The translations under genes were made by a program, and so were the position numbers. A stretch of DNA of 23,590 nt from an uncultured Lachnospiraceae bacterium (GTDB lineage: Bacteria > Bacillota > Clostridia > Lachnospirales > Lachnospiraceae), in the NCBI GenBank assembly GCA_900546325.1, contig URCR01000047.1:1-23590 (forward strand). The letters run 5' to 3'. Below are positions 7,691 through 14,519 of the stretch, in pieces (the first letter of the stretch is position 1; every line of letters begins with the position of its first letter). The notes under the pieces are model-generated. The model was not told the DNA's origin. It saw only the letters and a program-made list of their open reading frames with translations, and made no database searches.

Positions 7691-8128
7691 GTGGTGGATG
7701 CAGACAACCGTCGAGCAGTATTGTATGGATATGGGCATGAATGCTTTCGGTCTGATTCAAGTGTGAAAAATTATCTTCGGTTGTTTGGAACAGAAGAAAT
7801 GGAAGAAAAGTATGGGATACGTGGTCGAGAAGTACTGCTAAGCGATATGAAGGGAAATTCAGCGTACCGACAGAAAAATATGGAATCGTATAAAAATATA
7901 CTTGGAGATTATGAATATTACAGTTTGTGCTTTTATGCAGGTAAATTTGAAAAAGCAAAAGCGGCATCGAAGAACCCGAAAGGGTCTTTGGGATGGAATT
8001 ATTCTTTTATTCAGGATGGAATCAGATTATTTTTATTATATTTATACGAGAAGCATCTTCTGTCAAAAACTACTACATATGTGGCTGTATATGTAGGATT
8101 TCCTGATACAAAGGAAGAAAGAATTTAA
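7691..8128 (+). pseudogene. Degraded ORF with a GWN...Y.YEK segment, possibly a DUF2628-like remnant
   Basis: A 145-codon open frame from a GTG with no ribosome binding site. The middle part (DYEYYSLCFYAGKFEKAKAA, then GSLGWNYSFIQDG, then LFLLYLYEKHLL) is reminiscent of small clostridial membrane proteins with an EYY...F motif and a GWNW.AF...WF.YRKMY membrane entry (DUF2628-like). The key aromatic/Arg residues are altered and only one hydrophobic stretch remains. The sequence before it reads as unrelated soluble protein. I therefore treat it as a decaying gene or a chimera of fragments, not a confirmed CDS. No neighbour is transcribed with it. Confidence 0.3.
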
Positions 8129-8439
8129 TGGACTTTGATTTTTGCGGAGTATAAAAGAAAATTTCCAAGACATTCCTCATTTCAAAGAGAGATGAAACTA
8201 TCTTTTGAAGAGAGATGACAACCGGGAAAATACAGCAATGAATTTCATCGACAAAATTCTTCCAAAACAGCCAGCCAGTCTACTTTTTCGTGATAGGAAA
8301 TTACATCTTTTCATGTCGGTTTTTCCATTGAGAACAGCACTTTCAGCTCTTCCAAACAAGGCGAAAACGGTGAAAGCAGCACCGCCAAAAGGCAGTGTCG
8401 AATGTTGTCCGGTGTATGGAAGTGCAGGTGAGAAAGGTA
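8129..8439. other. Gap with no supported gene
   Basis: About 310 bases. An 84-codon plus-strand frame (from a TTG at 8205 to 8459) crosses the region, but it has no ribosome binding site or recognisable motif, and its end lies under the nrdD promoter. I see nothing else that can be supported. Confidence 0.4.
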
Positions 8440-8468
8440 TTGACTTTGTGGATATTTAGTATCATAAT
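8440..8468 (+). promoter_or_regulatory. Promoter of the nrdD operon
   Basis: -35 TTGACT (8440-8445), 17-bp spacer, -10 CATAAT (8463-8468). This is a near-consensus SigA promoter with a start expected near 8475. The nrdD ATG lies about 38 bases further on. Confidence 0.7.
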
Positions 8469-8477
8469 ACTGAATAG

Positions 8478-8493
8478 ACACAACATATTGTAG
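8478..8493 (+). promoter_or_regulatory. NrdR box (downstream member of a probable pair)
   Basis: ACACAACATATTGTAG closely follows the palindromic NrdR box consensus (ACACwATATATwGTGT type). It covers the expected transcription start. A weaker partner, TGTGGATATTTAGTAT (8447-8462), is centred 31 bp upstream and exactly fills the -35/-10 spacer. NrdR boxes usually come in pairs about three helical turns apart, so repression by the NrdR encoded at 21621 is likely. The downstream box is convincing; the upstream one matches only about half the positions. Confidence 0.6.
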
Positions 8494-8512
8494 AGAAAGG
8501 GCGATAGACGGG

Positions 8513-10798
8513 ATGATTAGAAGTATTATCAAAAGGGACGGCCGCGTGGTACTGTATGACGAGAGCAAGATCGCATCGGCTATTTTAAAGGCGATGGAGG
8601 CTGCAGGTGAGGGAGATGCGACAGATGCCGCAAATGTGGCAAACGATGTGCAGAGTAAGCTTGAAAAGCTGCCTGAGGATATGCCGCCGCAGATTGAGCA
8701 GGTGCAGGATACGGTGGAGCGGGCGCTGATGAAGAAAGGGTTCGAGGAGTCGGCGAAGAAATTTATTTTATACCGGGCACAGCGAACCCATATCCGGGAA
8801 GCGAACACGAGCCTGATGAAGACGATTGATGAGATCACGAATATAGATGCGCGCGAGAGCGATATGAAGCGCGACAATGCAAATATTGACGGAAATACTT
8901 CTATGGGAAGCATGCTCCAGATTGGAGCAGCAGGAGCGAAAAATTACAATGAGGCATATCTTCTGACACAAGAGCAGGCGAAAGCGTACCGCGAGGGAGA
9001 TATCCACATCCATGATTTTGATTTTTATTCACTGACAACAACTTGTACACAGATCGATATTGAAAAATTATTTCAGGGAGGATTTTCTACCGGACATGGT
9101 GTGATCCGGGAACCGCAGTGCATTCAGAGTTATGCAGCGCTGGCGGCGATTGCGATTCAGTCGAACCAGAATGACCAGCACGGTGGACAGAGCATTCCGA
9201 ACTTTGACTATGGACTGGCAAAGGGAGTGGCAAAGTCTTTCCAAAAGATTTACAAAAAGCAGCTTACAGAGGCAGTGGAGGATCTGGCAGATCTTGAGGA
9301 TGAAGAAGCGCAGATTGCACAGATGCTGGAAGAACTGAAGCAGACGGCAGGGCTTTTACCGCGGTTAAAACAGGAGGAAGAGGTATTTGATCGTGCAGTA
9401 CAGCAGAAACTTTGCGAACGGTATCATTTCACGGAAGAAAAGGCGGCACATATTGCAGGGAAGGTAAGAAAGCGTACCGAAAAGTATACAGAGCGCGATA
9501 CGTATCAGGCGATGGAAGGATTTGTACATAATCTGAACACGATGCACAGCCGGGCAGGGGCGCAGACGCCGTTTTCTTCCATCAATTACGGGACGGATAC
9601 AAGCCCGGAGGGAAGGATGATCATCCGGAATGTACTGCTTGCAACAGATGCGGGACTTGGAAACGGGGAGACCTGCATTTTCCCGATCCATATTTTTAAG
9701 GTAAAAGAAGGGGTCAATTACAATGAGGGAGATCCAAACTATGACCTGTTCCGATTAAGCTGCAAGGTAAGCGCCAAAAGACTGTTCCCGAATTTTGTAT
9801 TTCTTGACTCCCCGTTTAATCTTCAGTATTACAAACCGGGGCATCCGGAGACGGAAGTTGCTACAATGGGCTGCCGCACCCGTGTGATGGGGAATGTCTA
9901 TGATCCGGAGCATGAGATTGCGTATTCGAGAGGAAACCTTTCCTTCACTTCTATCAATCTGCCTCGCCTTGCGATTGAGAGTAAAGGAGACGAGAAGGTC
10001 TTTTATCAAAAATTGGATGCGATGCTGGAACTGGTTGCGAGACAGTTGATGGACCGTTTTGAGATCCAGGCAAAGAAATGTGTATATAATTATCCGTTCC
10101 TCATGGGACAAGGCGTGTGGCTGGATTCGGAAAAACTAGGACCAAACGACGAAGTCAGAGAAGTGTTAAAGCATGGAACGCTGTCGATCGGATATATTGG
10201 CCTGGCAGAGACGTTGACTGCACTGTATGGAAAGCATCACGGGGAAAGCGAAGAGATGCAGCAGAAAGGTCTTGAGATTATCGGTCATATGCGGGCATTT
10301 ACAGATGCAAAAGCGAAGGAAACAAAGATGAATTACACGTTGCTTGCCACACCGGCAGAAGGGCTGTCCGGACGATTTATCCGGATGGATCAGAAACGTT
10401 ACGGGAAGATACCGGGGGTGACAGACAGAGAATATTATACAAATAGTTTCCATATTCCGGTCTGGTATCCAATTTCTGCATACGAGAAGATCAGAAAAGA
10501 AGCACCATATCATGCACTGTCAAACGGCGGGCATATCAGTTATGTGGAACTTGATGGAGACACTGCAAAAAATGTGGAGGCGTTCGAGAGTGTGATCCGC
10601 TGTATGCACGATGCCGGAATCGGTTATGGAAGTGTCAATCATCCGGTGGATCGCGATCCGGCATGTGGATATGTAGGGGTGATCGACGATGTCTGCCCAA
10701 GATGCGGACGGCGGGAAGGAGAACCGATCAGCGAAGAAAAGCTAAAAGAACTGAGAAAACTCTATCCGGAAATGCCGCAATTTTGTGGATGCAGATAA
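8513..10798 (+). CDS. nrdD: Anaerobic (class III) ribonucleoside-triphosphate reductase catalytic subunit lacking the glycyl-radical tail
   Basis: NrdD reduces NTPs to dNTPs without oxygen. Residues 2-92 are an ATP-cone (IIKRDGRVVLYDESKIASAI) for allosteric control. The barrel carries the expected cysteine regions: Cys178 in TTTCTQIDIEKLF and Cys388 in GETCIFPIHIFK, the likely thiyl-radical residue. Near the C-terminus NHPVDRDPACGYVGVIDDV leads into CPRCG (C728, C731). A normal clostridial NrdD would then continue through FERIRRITGYLVG to VKH. This ORF instead ends in an unusual tail, PEMPQFCGCR (C758, C760). The glycyl-radical segment is in the separate ORF at 10877. Zinc could be held by C718/C728/C731 plus a tail Cys, which is inference. 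ATG 8513 follows AGAAAGGG at 11 nt spacing. The N-terminal 95% is clearly NrdD and intact. Confidence 0.95.
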   Translation: MIRSIIKRDGRVVLYDESKIASAILKAMEAAGEGDATDAANVANDVQSKLEKLPEDMPPQIEQVQDTVERALMKKGFEESAKKFILYRAQRTHIREANTSLMKTIDEITNIDARESDMKRDNANIDGNTSMGSMLQIGAAGAKNYNEAYLLTQEQAKAYREGDIHIHDFDFYSLTTTCTQIDIEKLFQGGFSTGHGVIREPQCIQSYAALAAIAIQSNQNDQHGGQSIPNFDYGLAKGVAKSFQKIYKKQLTEAVEDLADLEDEEAQIAQMLEELKQTAGLLPRLKQEEEVFDRAVQQKLCERYHFTEEKAAHIAGKVRKRTEKYTERDTYQAMEGFVHNLNTMHSRAGAQTPFSSINYGTDTSPEGRMIIRNVLLATDAGLGNGETCIFPIHIFKVKEGVNYNEGDPNYDLFRLSCKVSAKRLFPNFVFLDSPFNLQYYKPGHPETEVATMGCRTRVMGNVYDPEHEIAYSRGNLSFTSINLPRLAIESKGDEKVFYQKLDAMLELVARQLMDRFEIQAKKCVYNYPFLMGQGVWLDSEKLGPNDEVREVLKHGTLSIGYIGLAETLTALYGKHHGESEEMQQKGLEIIGHMRAFTDAKAKETKMNYTLLATPAEGLSGRFIRMDQKRYGKIPGVTDREYYTNSFHIPVWYPISAYEKIRKEAPYHALSNGGHISYVELDGDTAKNVEAFESVIRCMHDAGIGYGSVNHPVDRDPACGYVGVIDDVCPRCGRREGEPISEEKLKELRKLYPEMPQFCGCR

Positions 10799-10876
10799 GT
10801 ACAAAAAGAGAATGTTTTCAGGAAAAGGCAGTAGATACTTAGCCAATAGACAGATGAGTGAAAGGAAGGATTCAGA

Positions 10877-11023
10877 ATGGAAGAAAGATGCACAATTGGA
10901 AAAGATGTAAAATTTGAGAGAATCAGAAGGATCACAGGATATCTTGTGGGAACAATGGATAAGTGGAATGATGCGAAAAAAGCAGAAGAGAGAGACAGAG
11001 TGAAACATGGACTGGGACAATAG
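10877..11023 (+). CDS. Separate glycyl-radical segment of NrdD (48 aa)
   Basis: This small ORF starts at ATG 10877 with a very good ribosome binding site (AAAGGAAGG, 10861-10869, 7 nt spacing) and ends at TAG 11021-11023. Its 48 residues contain FERIRRITGYLVGTMDKWND, with the radical-bearing glycine expected at Gly21 of GYLVG, and finish AEERDRVKHGLGQ, the conserved VKH end of class III reductases. In ordinary NrdD this segment is the C-terminus of the same chain. Here it is in the same frame as nrdD but separated by 78 bases with four in-frame stops (10796, 10832, 10847, 10859), so simple readthrough cannot join them. The downstream nrdG start (11007) lies inside this ORF, coupling the two. 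It probably binds NrdD as a detached radical subunit, comparable in idea to the YfiD spare part of pyruvate formate-lyase. Sequence identity is strong; independent function is inferred. Confidence 0.85.
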   Translation: MEERCTIGKDVKFERIRRITGYLVGTMDKWNDAKKAEERDRVKHGLGQ

Positions 11024-11537
11024 ACAACTAAGGCTTGCAGGAATTGCCGGGGACAGTATTGTAGATGGACCGGGGATCCGCATAACGCTGTTTGCCCAGG
11101 GCTGCCCTCACCACTGCAGAGGATGTCATAATCCGGAGACATGGGAATTGGAAGGCGGAACCTGGTGGACCACGGAAGATCTTGTCAAAGTGATTGAGGG
11201 AAATCCTCTTGTCAGGGGAGTCACATTTTCTGGAGGAGAGCCTTTTAGTCAGGCAGAAGCATTCGCAGAACTTGCAGAGAAATTAAGGAGCAGGGGATAT
11301 GAAGTGGCAAGCTATTCGGGGTTTACTATGGAAGAACTTTTGGAGGGATCCCAGGCACAAAAGATGCTTTTGGAGGAGTTGGATGTGCTGATTGACGGAC
11401 CGTATATCGAAGAGCAAAGAAGCCTGTCACTTGCATATAGGGGGAGCAGAAATCAGAGGATCATAGATGTTCCCGAAAGTCTCAGAACCGGAGAGATCAT
11501 AGAAATTGTTTCGGGGAGATGGCAGGGAGAATATTAG
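11007..11537 (+). CDS. nrdG: Anaerobic ribonucleotide reductase-activating protein (radical SAM)
   Basis: NrdG uses S-adenosylmethionine and a [4Fe-4S] cluster to abstract a hydrogen from the NrdD glycine. The cluster motif is C33-x3-C37-x2-C40 (GCPHHCRGCHNPETW), and the SAM-binding GGE motif is present (VTFSGGEPFSQAEAF). At 176 residues it is in the usual range. The ATG at 11007 is 17 bases inside the end of the 48-aa glycyl-radical ORF, so the activase is translationally coupled to its own substrate segment. A strong hairpin terminator follows. Its true target in this organism should be the small ORF at 10877, docked on NrdD. The family assignment is secure. Confidence 0.95.
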   Translation: MDWDNRQLRLAGIAGDSIVDGPGIRITLFAQGCPHHCRGCHNPETWELEGGTWWTTEDLVKVIEGNPLVRGVTFSGGEPFSQAEAFAELAEKLRSRGYEVASYSGFTMEELLEGSQAQKMLLEELDVLIDGPYIEEQRSLSLAYRGSRNQRIIDVPESLRTGEIIEIVSGRWQGEY

Positions 11538-11593
11538 GAAAAATACGTCTTGCAGAGAGAAAGGTAAATTCTCTCACAAGGCGTATTTTTTTT
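11538..11593 (+). terminator. Terminator of the nrdD-nrdG operon
   Basis: Nested stem: AAAATACG at 11540-11547 pairs with CGTATTTT, CTTG with CAAG, and AGAGAGAA with TTCTCT, followed by T8 (11586-11593). Because of the A-rich 5' side it can also serve the converging minus-strand gene ending at 11602. Confidence 0.85.
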
Positions 11594-11601
11594 GAGGAGG
11601 A

Positions 11602-12150
11602 TTATTCCACAGTTGTCCATGTATGCCCTGTATGTTTGACAAATACATTCAGGATATCTTCTGTACGTATTTTCAGACTGGATGTGTTGATGCAGGGGTG
11701 GCATCCGATATATTCGTTGTCCAGTAATTCTTTATCGATGACCAGATGTACGGCGTGGCTGCTGTCGTTCATCAGTCCCAGAACGCTGACAGATCCCGGT
11801 GTGATATTCAGATATTGTTCCATATATTCTGCCTCGGCGAAAGAAAGACGGGAGGTGCCAAGCTGTTTTGAGACATCTTTCGTCTTAAACTTTTTTTTGC
11901 CAGGCATCATCAGAAGGTAAAAAGCAGTTTTCTGCCGGTTTCTCAGAAATAAGTTTTTGCACATGGACACACCGAGAAGCGTATCGATGTTCTCGCAGGC
12001 TTCCATTGTCTCGGCGACTTCGTGGTCCACGCGTTCGTAAGGGATGGAAAGTTCATCCAGAAGGGAATAGACTGCCATTTCCTTTGGGAGCCGTCCTGTT
12101 TTGTCCGGTGCGGTTGTATAAAGCTGATCGCTGATGTTGCTTATATTCAT
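11602..12150 (-). CDS. YbaK/ProX-type prolyl-tRNA editing deacylase
   Basis: Free-standing editing enzymes of this family hydrolyse mischarged aminoacyl-tRNA(Pro), such as Ala- or Cys-tRNA(Pro). The 182-residue protein shows VDHEVAETMEACENID, then SMCKNLFLRNRQKTAFYL with the catalytic-type Lys, then LGLMNDSSHAVHLVID and GCHPCINTSSLKI, the conserved HP.N motif of the ProX/PrdX branch. I chose the second Met (start at 12150) because GAAGGAG is 8 nt upstream of it; the first possible ATG at 12177 has no ribosome binding site. It converges with nrdG and diverges from the ABC operon at 12316. A cytoplasmic housekeeping function is expected. Substrate preference (Ala or Cys) cannot be read from the sequence. 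Confidence 0.9.
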   Translation of the reverse strand: MNISNISDQLYTTAPDKTGRLPKEMAVYSLLDELSIPYERVDHEVAETMEACENIDTLLGVSMCKNLFLRNRQKTAFYLLMMPGKKKFKTKDVSKQLGTSRLSFAEAEYMEQYLNITPGSVSVLGLMNDSSHAVHLVIDKELLDNEYIGCHPCINTSSLKIRTEDILNVFVKHTGHTWTTVE

Positions 12151-12206
12151 TTCAAATTCTCCTTCCAAAGATAACATTAGAAAATATCATGATCGAATAT
12201 TAGACT

Positions 12207-12236
12207 ATTATAGCACTTTATCGGAGTGTTTGTAAA
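12207..12236 (-). promoter_or_regulatory. Promoter of the editing deacylase gene
   Basis: On the minus strand: -35 TTTACA (12236 to 12231), 18-bp spacer, extended -10 TGCTATAAT with its hexamer at 12212 to 12207. It overlaps the divergent promoter of the ABC operon at the -35 element. Confidence 0.6.
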
Positions 12237-12258
12237 AAAATGTAAAAGACGGTATAGA
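12230..12258 (+). promoter_or_regulatory. Promoter of the ABC-2 operon
   Basis: -35 TTGTAA (12230-12235), 17-bp spacer, -10 TATAGA (12253-12258), in the divergent intergenic region about 58 bases before the ATPase start. Confidence 0.5.
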
Positions 12259-12315
12259 TTTTCCAGTGAAAAATGGTAAAATAATAAAAAGTGTCAGTAG
12301 GAGTTGAGAAAGAAA

Positions 12316-13005
12316 ATGATACAAGTATCGAATCTGAGAAAGCATTATGGGAAAAGAACAGTTCTTCAAGAGATCAGTTTTACGGCACAATGCGGGGAGT
12401 GCGTAGCCATTGTCGGCAGAAACGGCTGCGGCAAGACAACGCTGATGCAGATTCTTGCAGGTGTATTAAAACCGGATGGAGGAGAAATCCGCTATTTTGG
12501 AAAGGAACCGCTAAAGAAATTCCGCTATTATCAGGAGTACTGCGGATATGTGCCGCAGGATATGCCATTGCTGGAAGAACTGTCTGTGAGAGACAACCTG
12601 AAGTTATGGGGAGTGGAGCGGTCGGTACGGTATGAGTGGATCATAAGGTCATTTGATCTTAGAGAAATCATGAGAATGCCGGTGCAGAAGCTTTCCGGAG
12701 GAATGAAAAGAAGGCTCAGCATTGCCTGTGCCCTTGCAAAGTGGCCACCGATTCTTCTGCTGGATGAGCCTACAACTGCTCTGGATCTCTATTACAAAGA
12801 CGGGATCCGTTCCTGGATCAGAGAATACAAGAAGATGAATGGCATTGTGATCATGACGACACATGATGAGAAGGAAATCATGGAGAGTGACAAATGTCTG
12901 GTCATGTGTGAGGGATGCTTGCGTGAAACCGAAACAGAATCCAGGGATATTGAACAGATCAAGAGGATGATGAGAATGAGACTGGAAGATTTTTCAAGAA
13001 TCTGA
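12316..13005 (+). CDS. ABC transporter ATP-binding protein of the ABC-2 operon
   Basis: A compact 229-residue nucleotide-binding domain: Walker A GRNGCGKT (34-41), signature LSGGM (126-130), Walker B ILLLDEP with Glu151, and His183 in TTHDEKEI. The ATG at 12316 is preceded by AGGAG at about 12 nt; a TTG at 12304 also opens the frame but lies directly on that site, so the ATG is preferred. It is followed 36 bases later by the repeat-bearing membrane protein and then by two permeases, indicating a four-gene exporter operon. ATPases of this subtype (short, with no C-terminal domain) partner large ABC-2 permeases. The substrate is unknown. Confidence 0.88.
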   Translation: MIQVSNLRKHYGKRTVLQEISFTAQCGECVAIVGRNGCGKTTLMQILAGVLKPDGGEIRYFGKEPLKKFRYYQEYCGYVPQDMPLLEELSVRDNLKLWGVERSVRYEWIIRSFDLREIMRMPVQKLSGGMKRRLSIACALAKWPPILLLDEPTTALDLYYKDGIRSWIREYKKMNGIVIMTTHDEKEIMESDKCLVMCEGCLRETETESRDIEQIKRMMRMRLEDFSRI

Positions 13006-13041
13006 CAGAAACAAAAGAAAAAGGAAGAGAGGACATAAGAG

Positions 13042-14505
13042 ATGAAAAAGTATGGAAAGAGGATGCAGTTTGACCCGATGACAGGAGAGCCGATTGATCC
13101 GGATGCGAAATTTGACCCAATGACAGGGGAACCGATCGACCCGGATGCGAAATTTGATCCGATGACAGGGAAACCACTGTATAGCAATTATGGAAAACCG
13201 GGAAAAAACGGGAAAAAGATAGTGATGATCGGAGCTGCCGCTGCAGTTGCGGTAGGTGGATTGGCTGTGTTCGGAGCGGTGAAAAGCGGAATTTTTTTCA
13301 GTGATACCACAAAAGTATTGATTGCCGCGGCAAATACGGCAAAGGACATGGAGGGCTTTGCCGACGTGGCAAAATCAGCAGAGATCTTCTCTTCCGGGGA
13401 ATATACAACGACGATCAATGCCGGAGCAGAGGGCACGGCAGTGGAGGCGCAGGTGCTCAAGGGAAAATCAAAGGTTCAGATAGCGGCAAATGTGGAATTC
13501 CCGGATTCTGATCAGGTAAGTGCACTTGCAGAGATGAATGAGAGGGAAGTCAGGCTGGAAGTACCGAGGCTCAGCGATAAAATGTTCGCTTATAATTACA
13601 CAGGAGAGAAAGGCGGATATCTTGCAGAAGAGGAAGAGTTAGAGACTATCGATGAAGTGTTACAGTCGGCAGGGCAGGCTTTTGGGAAGGGAAAAGATGT
13701 TCAGAAGATGTGGAAAGAACTGGCGTCTTCGGTGTCCGAAGAGTGGAAAGAGGTAGAATTTGTCAAAACGAATCCGGAAGAATACGAAGTAGATGGAAAA
13801 TTCAGAAAGTGTAAAGGGTATACGGTATCACTCACGGAAGAAAATCTGGAAGATCTGATTTCTGTGACAGAAGATGTAGTGACAGATTACTATGACAGTA
13901 AGCTTTGTGAAGATATGCTGTCAAACCTGTTTTCAGAGATGGAGTATGCCATAGAGGATATGTCCGACGTAGATGTGACATGCTACCTTTACAAAAATAA
14001 ACTGGCGGCAGTCAGTCTGGAAGTGGAGAACAATGATGTGGAGATCCAGTTCCTTGGCGGAGAGACAAGGCTTCAGAACATAGAGGTCTCCGTTGAGGAT
14101 GAGACCGTCATAGAGATTGAGGGAGAGACAGAAGGGACAACAGAACTTGCGACAGTTTACATCGAAGGGGAAGAGGCTCTGGAAATGGAATATGACAAGA
14201 AGTCCGGAGACTATGAAATCGGAATACCGCAAAATGATATTGCAATCTCAGGTGTATTTCTGGCAGATAAGAAAAAAATGGAACTGTCAGCAGAGTCGGT
14301 AGAAATCTATGGAAATCGGATAGATGCAGACTTCCTGCTGTCCTTCCAAAAAGGTGTAGAGTTCCGTAAATTAGAAGGGAACATATTTGATGTCGGAGAG
14401 GCTTCCGAATCAGAGTTAGAAGATCTGGGAGAAGAAATTAGGGAACAGATTGAGGACGATGAGAATCTGGAAGATTTCTTGTATGAACTTGATTATTATC
14501 TCTAG
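13042..14505 (+). CDS. Single-pass membrane protein with N-terminal FDPMTGEP repeats, ABC-operon linked
   Basis: 487 residues. The N-terminus (residues 10-46) is two identical 14-residue units FDPMTGEPIDPDAK and a third partial unit FDPMTGKPL. A basic stretch and one membrane span (about residues 60-88, IVMIGAAAAVAVGGLAVFG) follow, placing about 400 very acidic residues outside the cell. The outer part is rich in Glu/Asp and beta-type sequence and ends EDDENLEDFLYELDYYL. No enzyme motif is visible. FDPMTG motifs occur in clostridial membrane proteins next to zinc ribbons (general impression, not checked); here no Cys pair is present. It sits between the ATPase and the two permeases, so it is probably an accessory or substrate-handling subunit of that transporter. 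The start is backed by GGAAGAGAGG upstream. Function is not assigned. Confidence 0.8.
   Translation: MKKYGKRMQFDPMTGEPIDPDAKFDPMTGEPIDPDAKFDPMTGKPLYSNYGKPGKNGKKIVMIGAAAAVAVGGLAVFGAVKSGIFFSDTTKVLIAAANTAKDMEGFADVAKSAEIFSSGEYTTTINAGAEGTAVEAQVLKGKSKVQIAANVEFPDSDQVSALAEMNEREVRLEVPRLSDKMFAYNYTGEKGGYLAEEEELETIDEVLQSAGQAFGKGKDVQKMWKELASSVSEEWKEVEFVKTNPEEYEVDGKFRKCKGYTVSLTEENLEDLISVTEDVVTDYYDSKLCEDMLSNLFSEMEYAIEDMSDVDVTCYLYKNKLAAVSLEVENNDVEIQFLGGETRLQNIEVSVEDETVIEIEGETEGTTELATVYIEGEEALEMEYDKKSGDYEIGIPQNDIAISGVFLADKKKMELSAESVEIYGNRIDADFLLSFQKGVEFRKLEGNIFDVGEASESELEDLGEEIREQIEDDENLEDFLYELDYYL
13069..13179 (+). repeat. 42-bp coding tandem repeat (2.6 copies)
   Basis: Units at 13069-13110 and 13111-13152 differ at only a few third positions and encode the same 14 residues. 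A third, partial unit starts at 13153 and diverges after FDPMTGKPL. The repeat number could vary between strains by slippage or recombination. Confidence 0.9.
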
Positions 14506-14519
14506 AATGATGTTATGCT

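Noticed and set aside
8205..8459. 84-codon plus-strand ORF before nrdD
   Set aside because: TTG start without ribosome binding site, no recognisable motif, and its end overlaps the nrdD promoter.
8311..8913. 200-codon minus-strand ORF
   Set aside because: Antisense to the start of nrdD, Ser/Ile-rich, with no start signal.
10661..10678. CGYVG in NrdD as the glycyl-radical site
   Set aside because: It resembles the E. coli RTCGYLG motif, but it precedes the CPRC zinc knuckle and lacks the following ...VKH end. The 48-aa ORF carries the better match in the right context.
10796..10876. Programmed readthrough or a single sequencing error joining nrdD and the small ORF
   Set aside because: The frames agree, but four stop codons lie between them and the small ORF has its own strong ribosome binding site.
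13069..13179. CRISPR-like direct repeats
   Set aside because: The units are in-frame coding repeats without spacers.
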